A stretch of DNA of 64,000 nucleotides, from positions 1 to 64,000 of the forward strand of contig NZ_JABMKX010000011.1 in assembly GCF_013204885.1 (NCBI RefSeq), read 5' to 3'. Source of the stretch: Paenibacillus tritici (GTDB lineage Bacteria; Bacillota; Bacilli; Paenibacillales; Paenibacillaceae). The position numbers and the translations under genes were made by a program. Below are positions 32,186 through 41,187 of this stretch, piece by piece; the first letter of the stretch is position 1; every line of letters starts with the position of its first letter. The notes below the pieces were generated by a model. That model saw only the letters and a list, made by a program, of their open reading frames with translations. It ran no database searches and was not told the origin of the DNA.

Positions 32186-32923
32186 ATGTGGAATGCACTA
32201 ATGTGGGGCGCTATTTCCGGCTCTGCCGTATTGCTCGGGGCACTGCTGGCCTTATTCCTGTCCATTCCGGGCAAGCTGATCGGCTTCATTATGGCCTTCG
32301 GGACAGGTGTGCTGATCGGGGCGGCTGCTTATGAGCTGCTGGAGGATTCTGCAAGTGACGGAGGGCTGACTCCGACGATTATCGGTTTTACCGCTGGAGC
32401 ACTGGTGTTCACGCTGTTTGACTGGCTGATCTCGCGTAAAGGCGGAGCCGGACGCAAACGCTCAGCCAGAGCTTCAGGGAAGACGGAGGCTAAGGGCGGC
32501 GGATTGGCTATTTTTGCCGGAACGGTACTGGATGCCATTCCCGAGTCAATTATGATCGGCGCGAGTCTGATTGCCGGCCAGGGAGTAAGTGTGCTGCTGG
32601 TCATTGCGATCTTTATCAGTAATATTCCTGAAGGGTTATCCAGCACCGTAGGGCTGAAGCAGGATGGCTACGGCAAAAGCAAAATTATGCTGCTGTGGCT
32701 CGGTGTATTAGTAATCTCGACCCTGGCCTCAGGGGCGGGGTATACGTTCATGGATCATGCGAGCGGGTATACGGAAGCGCTGATTGCTTCTTTTGCCGGG
32801 GGAGGGATTATTGCGATGGTGTCCTCCAGCATGATGCCGGAAGCCTATGAAGATGGCGGACCTCTAACCGGATTCATCGCTGCCATGGGGCTGCTGTGCT
32901 CGCTCATTCTGGATCAGCTGTGA
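32186..32923 (+). CDS. ZIP family metal transporter
   Basis: A 245-aa membrane protein with about eight helices expected to import divalent metals. The ATG at 32186 has GGGGAAGGTG upstream; the GTG at 32177 is part of that site. The metal-binding helices read TVLDAIPESIMIG and ISNIPEGLSST, where classic ZIP proteins have HNxPEG-type motifs, so the two usual histidines are Asp and Ser/Asn. The charged loop (RKGGAGRKRSARASGKTEAKGG) between TM3 and TM4 lacks the His cluster of eukaryotic ZIPs. It could be a variant ZIP with altered metal preference. Confidence 0.8.
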   Translation: MWNALMWGAISGSAVLLGALLALFLSIPGKLIGFIMAFGTGVLIGAAAYELLEDSASDGGLTPTIIGFTAGALVFTLFDWLISRKGGAGRKRSARASGKTEAKGGGLAIFAGTVLDAIPESIMIGASLIAGQGVSVLLVIAIFISNIPEGLSSTVGLKQDGYGKSKIMLLWLGVLVISTLASGAGYTFMDHASGYTEALIASFAGGGIIAMVSSSMMPEAYEDGGPLTGFIAAMGLLCSLILDQL

Positions 32924-33017
32924 GGGTTGTCAAGTCTCCTTATGTCGTGGTATAGTTCAAGACGCACCATATGTGCAATCCTAAGTATGAAGAAGAAATC
33001 TGCGCCCGCCGCGCAGG

Positions 33018-33050
33018 AGAGGTTCGCAAACTCCCTCTATAAAAAACTAA
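33018..33050 (+). promoter_or_regulatory. preQ1 class I riboswitch
   Basis: AGAGGTTCGCAAACTCCCTCT followed by ATAAAAAACTAA is the canonical preQ1-I aptamer: an AGAGG/CCTCT stem, a loop with the C of AACTCC and the A-rich pseudoknot tail. It precedes queFCDE, the queuosine-precursor operon. A G/C- and T-rich segment follows (to 33136) that could form the terminator/antiterminator. Confidence 0.95.
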
Positions 33051-33138
33051 GACCATCTTAGTAGAGCCAGGTTTCGAAATCTCGTTCTTCTTTCCAGTTC
33101 AGGCCTTGAGCCTAGGGAAAAGAGAGGGGTTTTTTGTC

Positions 33139-33639
33139 ATGTCAGAAGGCAGAATGAAAGAGGAAATGCAAGAGGTTACCCTGCTGGGCAACCAAGGTAC
33201 GCAGTACAAGTTCGGCTATGATCCGGAGATTCTGGAGGCGTTCGATAACAAGCATCCCGGCCGCGATTATTTCGTCAAATTCAACTGCCCGGAGTTCACC
33301 AGCCTGTGTCCGGTTACGGGACAGCCGGATTTCGGTGTGATGTACATCTCGTACATTCCCGATATCCGCATGGTGGAATCCAAATCGCTGAAGCTCTATC
33401 TGTTCAGCTTCCGCAACCATGGAGATTTCCACGAAGACTGTGTCAACATTATTATGAATGATCTCATCTCGCTGATGGAGCCCCGCTATATTGAAGTCTG
33501 GGGCAAGTTCACGCCGCGCGGCGGCATCTCCATTGATCCTTACTGCAACTGGGGGCGTCCGGGAACCAAATATGAGGCTATGGCCGAGCACCGGCTGGTC
33601 AACCATGACCTGTATCCCGAGAAAGTGGACAACCGTTAA
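33139..33639 (+). CDS. queF: NADPH-dependent 7-cyano-7-deazaguanine reductase
   Basis: A 166-aa tunnel-fold enzyme that reduces preQ0 to preQ1. The ATG at 33139 (MSEGRMKEEMQEV) follows AGAGGGG by 10 nt. The catalytic Cys is in FTSLCPVTGQPDFG, and the QueF motif ESKSLKLYLFSFRNHGDFHED is complete. The size fits the type I (short) QueF. First gene of the riboswitch-controlled operon; queC follows after 46 bp. Confidence 0.95.
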   Translation: MSEGRMKEEMQEVTLLGNQGTQYKFGYDPEILEAFDNKHPGRDYFVKFNCPEFTSLCPVTGQPDFGVMYISYIPDIRMVESKSLKLYLFSFRNHGDFHEDCVNIIMNDLISLMEPRYIEVWGKFTPRGGISIDPYCNWGRPGTKYEAMAEHRLVNHDLYPEKVDNR

Positions 33640-33685
33640 TCCAGTGAAGTTATGCTCACAGAGCAATAGGAGGAGAGAATTTACG

Positions 33686-34348
33686 ATGAATACAAAAGCA
33701 CTGGTCGTCTTCAGCGGCGGCCAAGACAGCACCACCTGCCTGGCGTGGGCTTTGCAGCAGTTTGAAGAGGTTCAGGTGGTTACTTTTAATTATAATCAGC
33801 GTCATGCGGCTGAGATTGAGGTGGCCCAGGCCATTGCCGCGAAGTTCGGCGTGAAGCAGCATATTCTGGATCTGGGGCTGCTGAACCAGCTGGCCCCGAA
33901 CGCTTTGACCCGCGATGATATTGAGATCACCGCCGGTGAAGGGGAGGAGCTGCCCAGCACGTTCGTGGATGGCCGGAACCTGCTGTTCCTGTCCTTCGCG
34001 GCGATTCTCGCCAAGCAGCTGGGGTACGCCAACATCATCACCGGCGTCTGCCAGACAGACTTCAGCGGATATCCGGACTGCCGGGATGTATTTGTGAAAT
34101 CGCTCAATGTCACCCTCAACCTGTCGATGGATTACGAGTTCGTGATTCACACGCCGCTGATGTGGCTGGACAAGAAACAAACGTGGAAAATGGCCGATGA
34201 GCTGGGCCAGTTCGACTATATCCGCGAGCAAACCCTAACCTGCTATAACGGAATCATCGGCAGCGGCTGCGGCACCTGTCCGGCTTGCCTGCTGCGCCAG
34301 CGCGGCCTGGAGCAGTATGAGGCGGAGCGCCGGGAGGCGGGATTATAA
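33686..34348 (+). CDS. queC: 7-cyano-7-deazaguanine synthase
   Basis: A 220-aa ATP-dependent enzyme converting 7-carboxy-7-deazaguanine to preQ0. The ATG at 33686 is preceded by TAGGAGGAGAG. The PP-loop is VVFSGGQDSTT. The C-terminal zinc site is CYNGIIGSGCGTCPACLLR (four Cys). NYNQRH and YPDCRD are also typical. Its last base is shared with the start of queD. Confidence 0.95.
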   Translation: MNTKALVVFSGGQDSTTCLAWALQQFEEVQVVTFNYNQRHAAEIEVAQAIAAKFGVKQHILDLGLLNQLAPNALTRDDIEITAGEGEELPSTFVDGRNLLFLSFAAILAKQLGYANIITGVCQTDFSGYPDCRDVFVKSLNVTLNLSMDYEFVIHTPLMWLDKKQTWKMADELGQFDYIREQTLTCYNGIIGSGCGTCPACLLRQRGLEQYEAERREAGL

Positions 34349-34830
34349 TGCTAAGCGAAGTATCGGTCTGCAAAATTTTCACCTTCGATGCTGCCCATCA
34401 GCTCATCGGGCATAAGGGCAAATGCTGCAACGTGCATGGGCATACGTACAAGCTTGAGGTGGTGCTGAAGGGGGTTCCGTCCGCGCTGGCAGGCCAGTCG
34501 GATGAGGGGTTCGTCGCTGATTTCAGCGACATCAAGGGGATGGTGAAGCAGACGGTCGTGGACCGGCTGGATCATGCTTTTCTGGCCATGGGCAATGAGA
34601 CTGTGCTGAAGACTCTTATGGCATCCGGCTCCAAGGTAGCGCTGCTCTCCTTCCGGACGACGGCTGAGAACATGTCTGCCTACATCGCTCATGAGCTGAA
34701 GCGGGCTTCCCTGCCGGTCTATTCGGTCAAGCTATGGGAGACTCCAACCTCTTGGGCGGAGGTGCTGGCTGAAGATATTCCTGATGAGGGGCCGGCTTAC
34801 CGTCTGTATGGAGGCTGCGACGATGAGTAA
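34348..34830 (+). CDS. queD: 6-carboxy-5,6,7,8-tetrahydropterin synthase
   Basis: A 160-aa PTPS-family enzyme that acts on dihydroneopterin triphosphate early in the queuosine pathway. The ATG overlaps the queC stop (TAATG). The zinc ligands are the His of FDAAHQL and the HGH of NVHGHTYKLEV. The catalytic Cys is in KGKCCNVHGH. DFSDIK and LDHAFL are conserved. It overlaps queE by 8 nt. Confidence 0.94.
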   Translation: MLSEVSVCKIFTFDAAHQLIGHKGKCCNVHGHTYKLEVVLKGVPSALAGQSDEGFVADFSDIKGMVKQTVVDRLDHAFLAMGNETVLKTLMASGSKVALLSFRTTAENMSAYIAHELKRASLPVYSVKLWETPTSWAEVLAEDIPDEGPAYRLYGGCDDE

Positions 34831-35545
34831 GATTCCGGTCATTGAAATGTTCGGTCCGACGATTCAGGGCGAAGGGGCGGTCATTGGCGTCAAAACAATG
34901 TTCGTCCGCACCTACGGCTGCGACTACCGCTGCGGCTGGTGTGATTCCGCCTTCACCTGGGACGGCTCAGCCAAAGATAAAGTGACGATGCTGGAGCCGC
35001 AGGAGATTCTCTCCGGGCTGCTGGAGCTGGCCGGGGAGAACTTCAATTGTGTTACCATCTCCGGGGGCAATCCCGCGCTGATCGGGGAGGCGATGGGTGA
35101 ATTCATCTCATTGCTCCATGAACGGGGCATCCAGGCGGCTATTGAGACCCAGGGCAGCCGGTGGCAGGATTGGTTCAGCGAGGTTGATGTGCTGACCATC
35201 AGTCCGAAACCGCCAAGCTCCGGGATGAAGACCGACTGGGATAAGCTGGACGAGATTATGGGTAGAGTGGCTAACAACGGCAAGGCTGCACATAGTCTGA
35301 AGGTGGTTATATTTGACGGGGAGGATTATGAATATGCTCGGAAGGTGCACTTCAAGTACCCGGAGGTTCCGCTGTTTCTTCAGCCGGGCAACGATAATGT
35401 CACCGAGGAAGGCGACATATCGGGCCGACTCTTGGGCCGGCTGGAATGGCTGTTCAACCTGGTCATTGCCGACCCGCAGATGAACCGTGCCCGGGTGCTG
35501 CCGCAGCTTCATGCGCTGATCTGGCATAATAAGCGGGGGAAATAA
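34823..35545 (+). CDS. queE: 7-carboxy-7-deazaguanine synthase, radical SAM
   Basis: A 240-aa radical SAM enzyme that makes 7-carboxy-7-deazaguanine. The ATG at 34823 overlaps the end of queD and has GGAGG about 8 nt upstream. EMFGPTIQGEG is the QueE N-terminus. The 4Fe-4S motif is CDYRCGWC (CxxxCxxC), followed by DSAFTW. The SAM-binding GGE-type motif reads TISGGNPAL. It completes the queFCDE set; folE, for the first pathway step, is not in the window. Confidence 0.94.
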   Translation: MSKIPVIEMFGPTIQGEGAVIGVKTMFVRTYGCDYRCGWCDSAFTWDGSAKDKVTMLEPQEILSGLLELAGENFNCVTISGGNPALIGEAMGEFISLLHERGIQAAIETQGSRWQDWFSEVDVLTISPKPPSSGMKTDWDKLDEIMGRVANNGKAAHSLKVVIFDGEDYEYARKVHFKYPEVPLFLQPGNDNVTEEGDISGRLLGRLEWLFNLVIADPQMNRARVLPQLHALIWHNKRGK

Positions 35546-35569
35546 GGCTGGCACATGATATATGGAATG

Positions 35570-35608
35570 AAGACCGAGCTTCCGCAATGCGGAGGTCCGG
35601 TCTTTTTC
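35570..35608 (+). terminator. Terminator of queFCDE
   Basis: AAGACCG and CGGTCTT with inner CTTCCGCA/TGCGGAG pair and are followed by TTTTT. Confidence 0.85.
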
Positions 35609-35769
35609 GTATAGTCCCCCGTTCCGCCTGCTCTTCCTTCGGAGTGCTCGCATCCAATTCCTTTATCCTGGTGATCCCGGATACGCTTCCAGAGTGAATT
35701 ATCAGTTATAATATTAGGGAGTATAAGTGCTTAAATGCCATGATTTCAGCATATGGAGGAGGGAATGTA

Positions 35770-36165
35770 ATGGAATTCAAAAGCCCGCAGATTAATCTGT
35801 ATGTCACAGATTTAGCCCGTTCAAGAACATTTTATGAAAAGCTAGGGTTTAAGTTGACTTTCACTGCGGAAATAGAGGGTGAAGCCGTGCATCATGAACT
35901 TGTGCTGGATGGCTTCAAGCTGGGGCTGGCCAGCAGGACTTCAGCGAATAAGGTGCATGGGCTGACGCCTGGAACCAATACTGGCAGCGAGCTGGCTCTG
36001 TGGACAGAGGATACGGATCTGGCGCTTCAATACCTGCTGGAGAACGGCGGTACACTTCTGTCGGCAGCACATGATTTCCTGGATGATCTGCGGTCCGCAT
36101 GGATAAGTGATCCGGACGGCAATCCGGTCCAGCTGGTATGCAGACGCTTGGCGCCGGAATTGTGA
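35770..36165 (+). CDS. VOC (glyoxalase/bleomycin-resistance) family protein
   Basis: A 131-aa protein of the vicinal oxygen chelate superfamily. The ATG at 35770 has GGAGGAGGG upstream. Two beta-alpha-beta-beta-beta halves are visible: INLYVTDLARSRTFYEKLGFKLTF and the second half ending DPDGNPVQLV. Candidate metal ligands are His near HHELVLDG and the Glu/Gln of the second half, but a complete metal triad is not clear. Function may be glyoxalase-like, dioxygenase-like or antibiotic binding. The vanW gene follows after 31 bp. Confidence 0.75.
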   Translation: MEFKSPQINLYVTDLARSRTFYEKLGFKLTFTAEIEGEAVHHELVLDGFKLGLASRTSANKVHGLTPGTNTGSELALWTEDTDLALQYLLENGGTLLSAAHDFLDDLRSAWISDPDGNPVQLVCRRLAPEL

Positions 36166-36196
36166 TGCTGCGTTCAGAACAGGAGATCGTATTCCC

Positions 36197-37015
36197 ATGA
36201 ACCAAGTGATTAATGCCATGAAGCCAATCCGCCGGTCCAAGCTGAGGATGTTTGCCGGCAAGCGCTATTTTACCTGGAAAAGATACTGGAAATGGATCAC
36301 TGCACGCGGCATTCTCGCCAAAGAACAGCTTACAGAAGCACTGCCCTATGAAGCAGCCAGCCACGCGACACCGCTAATGCGGAAACTGCGCAATGTGGAT
36401 ATGCAGCTTCAATACAACAAAGTAACAAACCTGCGCCTCGCGGTCGCAAGACTTGACGGCCTCGTGATTCACCCCGGCGAGACCTTCTCCTATTGGCGCA
36501 GGATCGGCAAGCCGACGAGGAGAAAAGGTTACCTGGACGGCATGGTCCTGCATTATGGCGGTTTCCGTTCCGGTACAGGCGGAGGACTCTGCCAGCTCTC
36601 CAATCTGATCTATTGGATGACGCTGCATACTCCGCTAACGGTTACCGAACGGCACCGGCACAGCTATGATGTTTTTCCCGACGAGCAGCGGACCCAGCCT
36701 TTTGGCAGCGGGGCTACCTGTGCTTATAACTATCTGGATCTCCAGCTTAGAAACGATACACAGTATACGTACCAGCTGAAGCTGTATTTGGATGAGACCC
36801 ATCTTCATGGAGAATGGCGTTGTGACGGACAGCAGCTCTACAACTACGAAGTGTACGAGGAGGGTCATCGCATCAGTCTGGAGCCTTGGGGCGGTTACAT
36901 CCGGCGCAATGCGATCCGCCGCCGGGTGCTGACGCATACCGGTGAACTGGCGGACGACGAGGCGGTGGCGGAGAATCATGCGCTGATGATGTATTCACCG
37001 CTACTGCGCGGATAA
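36197..37015 (+). CDS. VanW family protein
   Basis: A 272-aa protein of the VanW family, named from vancomycin-resistance clusters but of unknown biochemical role. The ATG at 36197 (MNQVINAMKPIRR) has AGGAG 12 nt upstream. The core motif is DGLVIHPGETFSYWRRIG, then GYLDGMVL, GGFRSGTGGGLCQLSNLIYW and HRHSYDVFPDE. There is no signal peptide or membrane helix. No vanA/B-like ligase or vanRS pair adjoins it, so there is no reason to predict glycopeptide resistance. Confidence 0.82.
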   Translation: MNQVINAMKPIRRSKLRMFAGKRYFTWKRYWKWITARGILAKEQLTEALPYEAASHATPLMRKLRNVDMQLQYNKVTNLRLAVARLDGLVIHPGETFSYWRRIGKPTRRKGYLDGMVLHYGGFRSGTGGGLCQLSNLIYWMTLHTPLTVTERHRHSYDVFPDEQRTQPFGSGATCAYNYLDLQLRNDTQYTYQLKLYLDETHLHGEWRCDGQQLYNYEVYEEGHRISLEPWGGYIRRNAIRRRVLTHTGELADDEAVAENHALMMYSPLLRG

Positions 37016-37107
37016 ATCTTGAGGATTCGGGGGTATAACATAGTAGAGCGTGGAATTTAGCAGCCTGCTAAATTTATAATCCTACTACCGAAGGAGTGAC
37101 CCCAACT

Positions 37108-38244
37108 ATGAAGGCAGTAACCTACCAGGGTAAAAAGAAGGTCGAGGTTAAGGAAGTCGCCGATGCGCGGCTGGAGAAGAAGGATGATATCATTGTACGA
37201 ATTACCTCAACGGCCATTTGCGGATCGGACCTGCATATCTATAATGGAGAAATTCCCGGCATGCATGATGATTACATTATCGGGCATGAGCCGATGGGGA
37301 TTGTTGAAGAGATCGGTCCGGAGGTGACCAAGGTGAAGAAGGGGGACCGGGTGATTATCCCTTTTAATGTAGCCTGCGGACAGTGTTACTTCTGCCAGCA
37401 TGAGATGGAGAGCCAGTGTGATCACGCCAATGAGGCCAAGGATACCGGCGGTTATCTGGGCTATTCCGATTCTTATGGCGGTTTCGCGGGAGGACAGGCT
37501 GAGCTGCTGCGTGTGCCTTACGGCAATTTCGGGCCTTTTGTCGTCCCGGAGGATGCTGAAATGGAGGATGAGAAGCTGCTGTTCCTCTCGGATATTGTGC
37601 CTACCGCCTGGTGGGGCGTCGAGAATGCCGGGGTGAAGCCTGGGGATACGGTGATTGTGCTTGGCTGCGGTCCAGTAGGCCTGCTGACTCAGAAGTTCGC
37701 CTGGATGAAGGGCGCCGCCCGTGTCATTGCTGTAGACTATATCCCCTACCGGCTGCAGCACGCGAAGCTGACCAATAATGTGGAGATTGTGAATTTTGAA
37801 GAAACGAAGGACGTTGAGCTGTACCTGAAGGAAATCACACGCGGCGGGGCAGATGTGGTCATTGACTGTGTAGGCCTCGATGCCAAGAAGACGGTTGTAG
37901 AAAAAGTAGAGACCGCCTTAATGCTACAGGGCGGTTCCCTGGGCGCTTTCCGCATCGCGTCAGAGGTAGTCCGCAAGTTCGGTACCATTCAGCTTGTGGG
38001 AGTATATGGGCTGAACTATAACCTGTTCCCGCTCGGTCATCTGTTTGAACGCAATATTACGCTGAAGATGGGACAGGCACCGGTCATTCATTACATGCCT
38101 CAGCTGTATAAGATGATTAAGGAGAATAAGTTCGATCCCACAGATATCATCACCCACCGGCTGCCGATCAGCAGAGCGGAGCATGGGTATAAGGTATTTC
38201 AGGAGAAGGAAGAGGACTGCATCAAGGTAGTGCTTAAGCCGTAG
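37108..38244 (+). CDS. Zinc-dependent alcohol dehydrogenase (FDH/TDH-like MDR)
   Basis: A 378-aa medium-chain dehydrogenase. The ATG at 37108 follows AAGGAG by 11 nt; the GTG at 37096 is next to that site. Catalytic zinc ligands are Cys in TAICGSDLH and the HE of IIGHEPMG. Structural zinc cysteines lie in CGQCYFCQHEMESQC. The Rossmann motif is VIVLGCGPVGLLTQ, then AVDYIPYRL (Asp selects NAD). The large insert and SDIVPTAWWGVENA resemble glutathione-independent formaldehyde dehydrogenases and related threonine-dehydrogenase-like enzymes. The substrate is not certain. Confidence 0.85.
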   Translation: MKAVTYQGKKKVEVKEVADARLEKKDDIIVRITSTAICGSDLHIYNGEIPGMHDDYIIGHEPMGIVEEIGPEVTKVKKGDRVIIPFNVACGQCYFCQHEMESQCDHANEAKDTGGYLGYSDSYGGFAGGQAELLRVPYGNFGPFVVPEDAEMEDEKLLFLSDIVPTAWWGVENAGVKPGDTVIVLGCGPVGLLTQKFAWMKGAARVIAVDYIPYRLQHAKLTNNVEIVNFEETKDVELYLKEITRGGADVVIDCVGLDAKKTVVEKVETALMLQGGSLGAFRIASEVVRKFGTIQLVGVYGLNYNLFPLGHLFERNITLKMGQAPVIHYMPQLYKMIKENKFDPTDIITHRLPISRAEHGYKVFQEKEEDCIKVVLKP

Positions 38245-38277
38245 GCTGGAGCAGCTTACACAGGATATAGACTGATA

Positions 38278-38320
38278 AAAGGCAAGGAACCTGTCTTTGG
38301 GCAGATTCCCTGCCTTTATT
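38278..38320 (+). terminator. Terminator of the dehydrogenase gene
   Basis: AAAGGCA-GGAA-CTG and CAG-TTCC-TGCCTTT pair with small bulges. Confidence 0.75.
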
Positions 38321-38401
38321 CGTGAAAATATGCTGCTTTTTTCGGCAAATTGCGTTAAATTAACATAATGAGTCTTACAACCAATGAAAGGGCGTTCTGC
38401 T

Positions 38402-39316
38402 ATGCGTACCAACAAACCGCCCGTTCCTGTTCCTCTGCTGATGGTGATCGGAATTGTGGCTATTTCATTCTCTTCGATCTTCATTAAATGGTCGTCTGCT
38501 CCAGTGTCGGTCCAAGGGATGTACCGGCTGCTGTTCACCTCGCTGCTGATGCTGCCGTTCGCCCGTCCTTATAGCGGCGCAGCTTGGGCGCTGCGGCTGA
38601 AGGATTGGCTGCTGCTCGGAGTCTCCGGTGTAATGCTGGCCTTTCATTTCCTGCTCTGGATGGGCTCGCTGAATTATACTTCGGTGGCCAGCTCGACGAT
38701 GATCATGGCCTTGGAGCCGTTATTCATTATGCTCGGTGCATACATACTGTATAAAGAGCGAAACAGCCTCTCTGCCATGCTGGGTATGGCTATTGCCATT
38801 TTCGGGGTAGCCTTTATCGGCTGGGGGGATATTGGGCTGTCCGCCGAGAATCTGAAGGGTGACCTGTTATCGGTGGGCGGAACGGTTGCAGTAGCGGCAC
38901 ATCTGCTGATCGGACAGAAGCTGGTGGCACGTATGCCCTCGTATCTGTACAGCCTGATTGTGTTTATCTCTGCGGCTATCGTATTTGCCATCTATAATCT
39001 CGTAACCGGCACGCCGTTCTTCGATTATCCGGCCCGGGAATGGGGCATCTTTGTCCTGCTGGCGGTAGTGCCCACTGTCTTCGGCCATATTCTGTTTAAC
39101 TGGCTGCTGCAATATGCGTCGGCAACGACCGTCTCGATGAATATCCTCGGAGAGCCTGTCGGCGCAAGTATTCTCGCGTTCCTGCTGCTGGGTGAGCAGC
39201 TCAGCCGTCTACAGTGGGCGGGAGGCGTGCTGGTAATGGCCGGGCTGGGCGTCTATCTGTATGCCGGGCGCAGGAAGACGGCCAAGCTTCAGGAAAGTCT
39301 GCCGAATGCGTCATAA
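38402..39316 (+). CDS. EamA/DMT family transporter
   Basis: A 304-aa ten-helix exporter of the drug/metabolite transporter superfamily with two EamA repeats (residues about 10-145 and 155-295). The ATG at 38402 (MRTNKPPVPVP) follows AAAGGG; the ATG at 38384 is immediately before that site. Landmarks are SSIFIKWSSAPVSVQGMYRLLF, STMIMALEPLFIMLGAYILYKE in repeat 1, and LGEPVGASILAFLLLGE in repeat 2. The substrate is unknown. A half-palindrome TTAACATAAT lies about 40 bp upstream. Confidence 0.85.
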   Translation: MRTNKPPVPVPLLMVIGIVAISFSSIFIKWSSAPVSVQGMYRLLFTSLLMLPFARPYSGAAWALRLKDWLLLGVSGVMLAFHFLLWMGSLNYTSVASSTMIMALEPLFIMLGAYILYKERNSLSAMLGMAIAIFGVAFIGWGDIGLSAENLKGDLLSVGGTVAVAAHLLIGQKLVARMPSYLYSLIVFISAAIVFAIYNLVTGTPFFDYPAREWGIFVLLAVVPTVFGHILFNWLLQYASATTVSMNILGEPVGASILAFLLLGEQLSRLQWAGGVLVMAGLGVYLYAGRRKTAKLQESLPNAS

Positions 39317-39369
39317 GGGCAGCACCGTGGCTTTGATTAACTAGAACATAACTAAAGGGGTAACGAGCA

Positions 39370-40212
39370 ATGAATGAACAAGATCAGAATGAGAACGAAC
39401 CCGCAGGACTGGACGGCGGGGCTGCTCCTTCCAGTGAAGAATTGTGGAATGAGGATACTTATGCAGCCTGGACGGCCCGGTTCGGAACCCCTGCCGAGGC
39501 AGCGGGGAAGCTGGCCGCAGATCCTGCGGGGAAGCTGTTTCCGCTGAACCGCTATTTCGGTGAAGTGAAGGGCCGCAGGATCATGAATCTGATGGGCTCG
39601 AACGGCATGAAGGCCGTGGCGCTCGGGCTGCTTGGGGCGGAAGTCACCGTAGCCGATTTCTCGGAGGCCAATGCCCGGTATGCGAATGAGTTGGCGCAGG
39701 CGGCCGGGGTGCAGCTCACCTATATTGTGTCGGATGTGCTGGCCCTGCCTGAAGCTGTGCTCGACAACACCTATGATCTGGTATTTGCGGAGATGGGGAT
39801 TGTGCATTATTTTACCGACCTGGCTCCGTTCATGGCTACAGTACAGCGTCTGCTTGCCCCGGGCGGGACGTTCGTCCTGCGGGATTTCCATCCGGTAACG
39901 ACGAAGCTGATCTCCTCCAAGGGTTCAACGGCCAAGGTGCGTAAGCATAAGGTAAGCGGAGATTATTTCGATACGGCGCTTGAAGAGAAGCAGGTGTCTT
40001 ATTCCAAATACATGCCATCCTCAGGAGCCGCCGCAGAAGCAGACAAGCCGAACACAGTCTACTGGCGGCGCTGGACACTGGGCGAGATTGTTACGGCAGC
40101 TGCGGCTGGTGGACTGATCATACAGGAGCTGGCAGAGGAGCCCAACCTGTCGTCGGATGTCTACGATAAGGGAATTCCCAAGACCTTCACCCTGGTAGCA
40201 GGAAAAAGATAA
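39370..40212 (+). CDS. Class I SAM-dependent methyltransferase
   Basis: A 280-aa cytosolic methyltransferase. AAAGGGG precedes the ATG. Motif I is modified to RRIMNLMGSNGMKAVAL (usually E/DxGxGxG), followed by the acidic post-I VTVADFSEANARYA, then LPEAVLDNTYDLVFAEMGIVHYF and the motif-III region LLAPGGTFVLRDFHPV. The acidic N-terminal 30 residues look disordered. The substrate is unknown, probably a small molecule judging by the UbiE-like core. Confidence 0.83.
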   Translation: MNEQDQNENEPAGLDGGAAPSSEELWNEDTYAAWTARFGTPAEAAGKLAADPAGKLFPLNRYFGEVKGRRIMNLMGSNGMKAVALGLLGAEVTVADFSEANARYANELAQAAGVQLTYIVSDVLALPEAVLDNTYDLVFAEMGIVHYFTDLAPFMATVQRLLAPGGTFVLRDFHPVTTKLISSKGSTAKVRKHKVSGDYFDTALEEKQVSYSKYMPSSGAAAEADKPNTVYWRRWTLGEIVTAAAAGGLIIQELAEEPNLSSDVYDKGIPKTFTLVAGKR

Positions 40213-40225
40213 GCTTCACTTCCAG

Positions 40226-40277
40226 ACGGTATCTTGGCCGCGCAGTTACATTCCTGCGCGGCGGGGATACCGTTTTG
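40226..40277. terminator. Strong terminator between convergent genes
   Basis: Nested stems ACGGTATC/GATACCGT and CCGCGCAG/CTGCGCGG form a long hairpin followed by TTTTGTTTT, between the methyltransferase and the LysR gene. Confidence 0.9.
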
Positions 40278-40302
40278 TTTTGTATATCCGCCTGTTGTTG
40301 GA

Positions 40303-41187
40303 TCAGTCACCAGCCGCCATCTCCGCAAAAGCCTTCTGCAATGGAGAAAGTGTATAATCCTTGCGCCAAGCCAGCACAAACGCGCCGTCTCCGGGATGAA
40401 TTCCCGGCAGCCCGGCATAAGCAAGACGCCCCGCAGCAACCTCGGCGGCAATCCCCGATTTAGAGAAGATACCCACCATTCCGCCTGTATACAGCATGCC
40501 TTTGACAGCCTCCGGCGAGCCCAGGACTGCGTGATTCCATACTCTCACGTTATTCAGCTGCGCCCATTGGTCTGAGATTCCGCGCAGGTAGGAGGCGGCT
40601 TCATGCTGAACCCAAGGCTCGCGCGCTACATCTTGCGCGGTAAGCTCCGGCAGAGCGGCCAACGGATGCTCTGGAGCAAACACCAGCACCGTCTCATCCG
40701 GGGCGATCACTTGGGTGTGGAAGGAATCATCCTGGCCTTCTGTACTATGCAGCACCGCGAGCTGGATCTCCCGGCTGCGCAAGCGCTCCCGGATGACGTC
40801 ATCCGGCAGCACAGACAAGAAGACATCGATCCCGTTATGCTGCGCTGTGAATTGAGACAGCAGTTTGGGCACAAGATAACTGGCAGGGATATCACTGGCC
40901 GTAAGCTCCAGATTCCCCGAAGCCAGCGAGGTGAACTGCTTGACGGTCCGCTCCGCTTCTGCGGTCAGCGAGACAATGCGGACGGCATACTGATACAGGG
41001 CGCGGCCGGCATCCGTCAGCAGCACCCGGCCGCTCCGGTACTGGAACAGGGAAGCGCCCAGCTCACTCTCCAGACTCTTCATGTGGAAGGAGACGGTAGG
41101 CTGCTTAAGATCCATCTCGGCGGCTACGTCTGTTACTTTTTTATATTTTTCAATGAGGACTAAGATTTGTAACTTTACAAGGTTCAT
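40303..41187 (-). CDS. LysR family transcriptional regulator
   Basis: A 294-aa regulator. The ATG at 41187 (MNLVKLQILVLIEKY) has GGAGGA about 8 nt upstream. The winged HTH occupies residues 1-60 (VTDVAAEMDLKQPTVSFHMKSLESELGASLF). The C-terminal type 2 periplasmic-binding-like effector domain follows (LELTASDIPASYLVPKLLSQF). It is divergent from the pst operon across about 260 bp but need not regulate it. The effector and targets are unknown. Confidence 0.88.
   Translation of the reverse strand: MNLVKLQILVLIEKYKKVTDVAAEMDLKQPTVSFHMKSLESELGASLFQYRSGRVLLTDAGRALYQYAVRIVSLTAEAERTVKQFTSLASGNLELTASDIPASYLVPKLLSQFTAQHNGIDVFLSVLPDDVIRERLRSREIQLAVLHSTEGQDDSFHTQVIAPDETVLVFAPEHPLAALPELTAQDVAREPWVQHEAASYLRGISDQWAQLNNVRVWNHAVLGSPEAVKGMLYTGGMVGIFSKSGIAAEVAAGRLAYAGLPGIHPGDGAFVLAWRKDYTLSPLQKAFAEMAAGD

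Noticed and set aside
36197..37015. Glycopeptide resistance locus suggested by VanW
   Set aside because: No D-Ala-D-Lac ligase, VanH, VanX or VanRS genes are nearby; VanW-family proteins are common outside resistance clusters.
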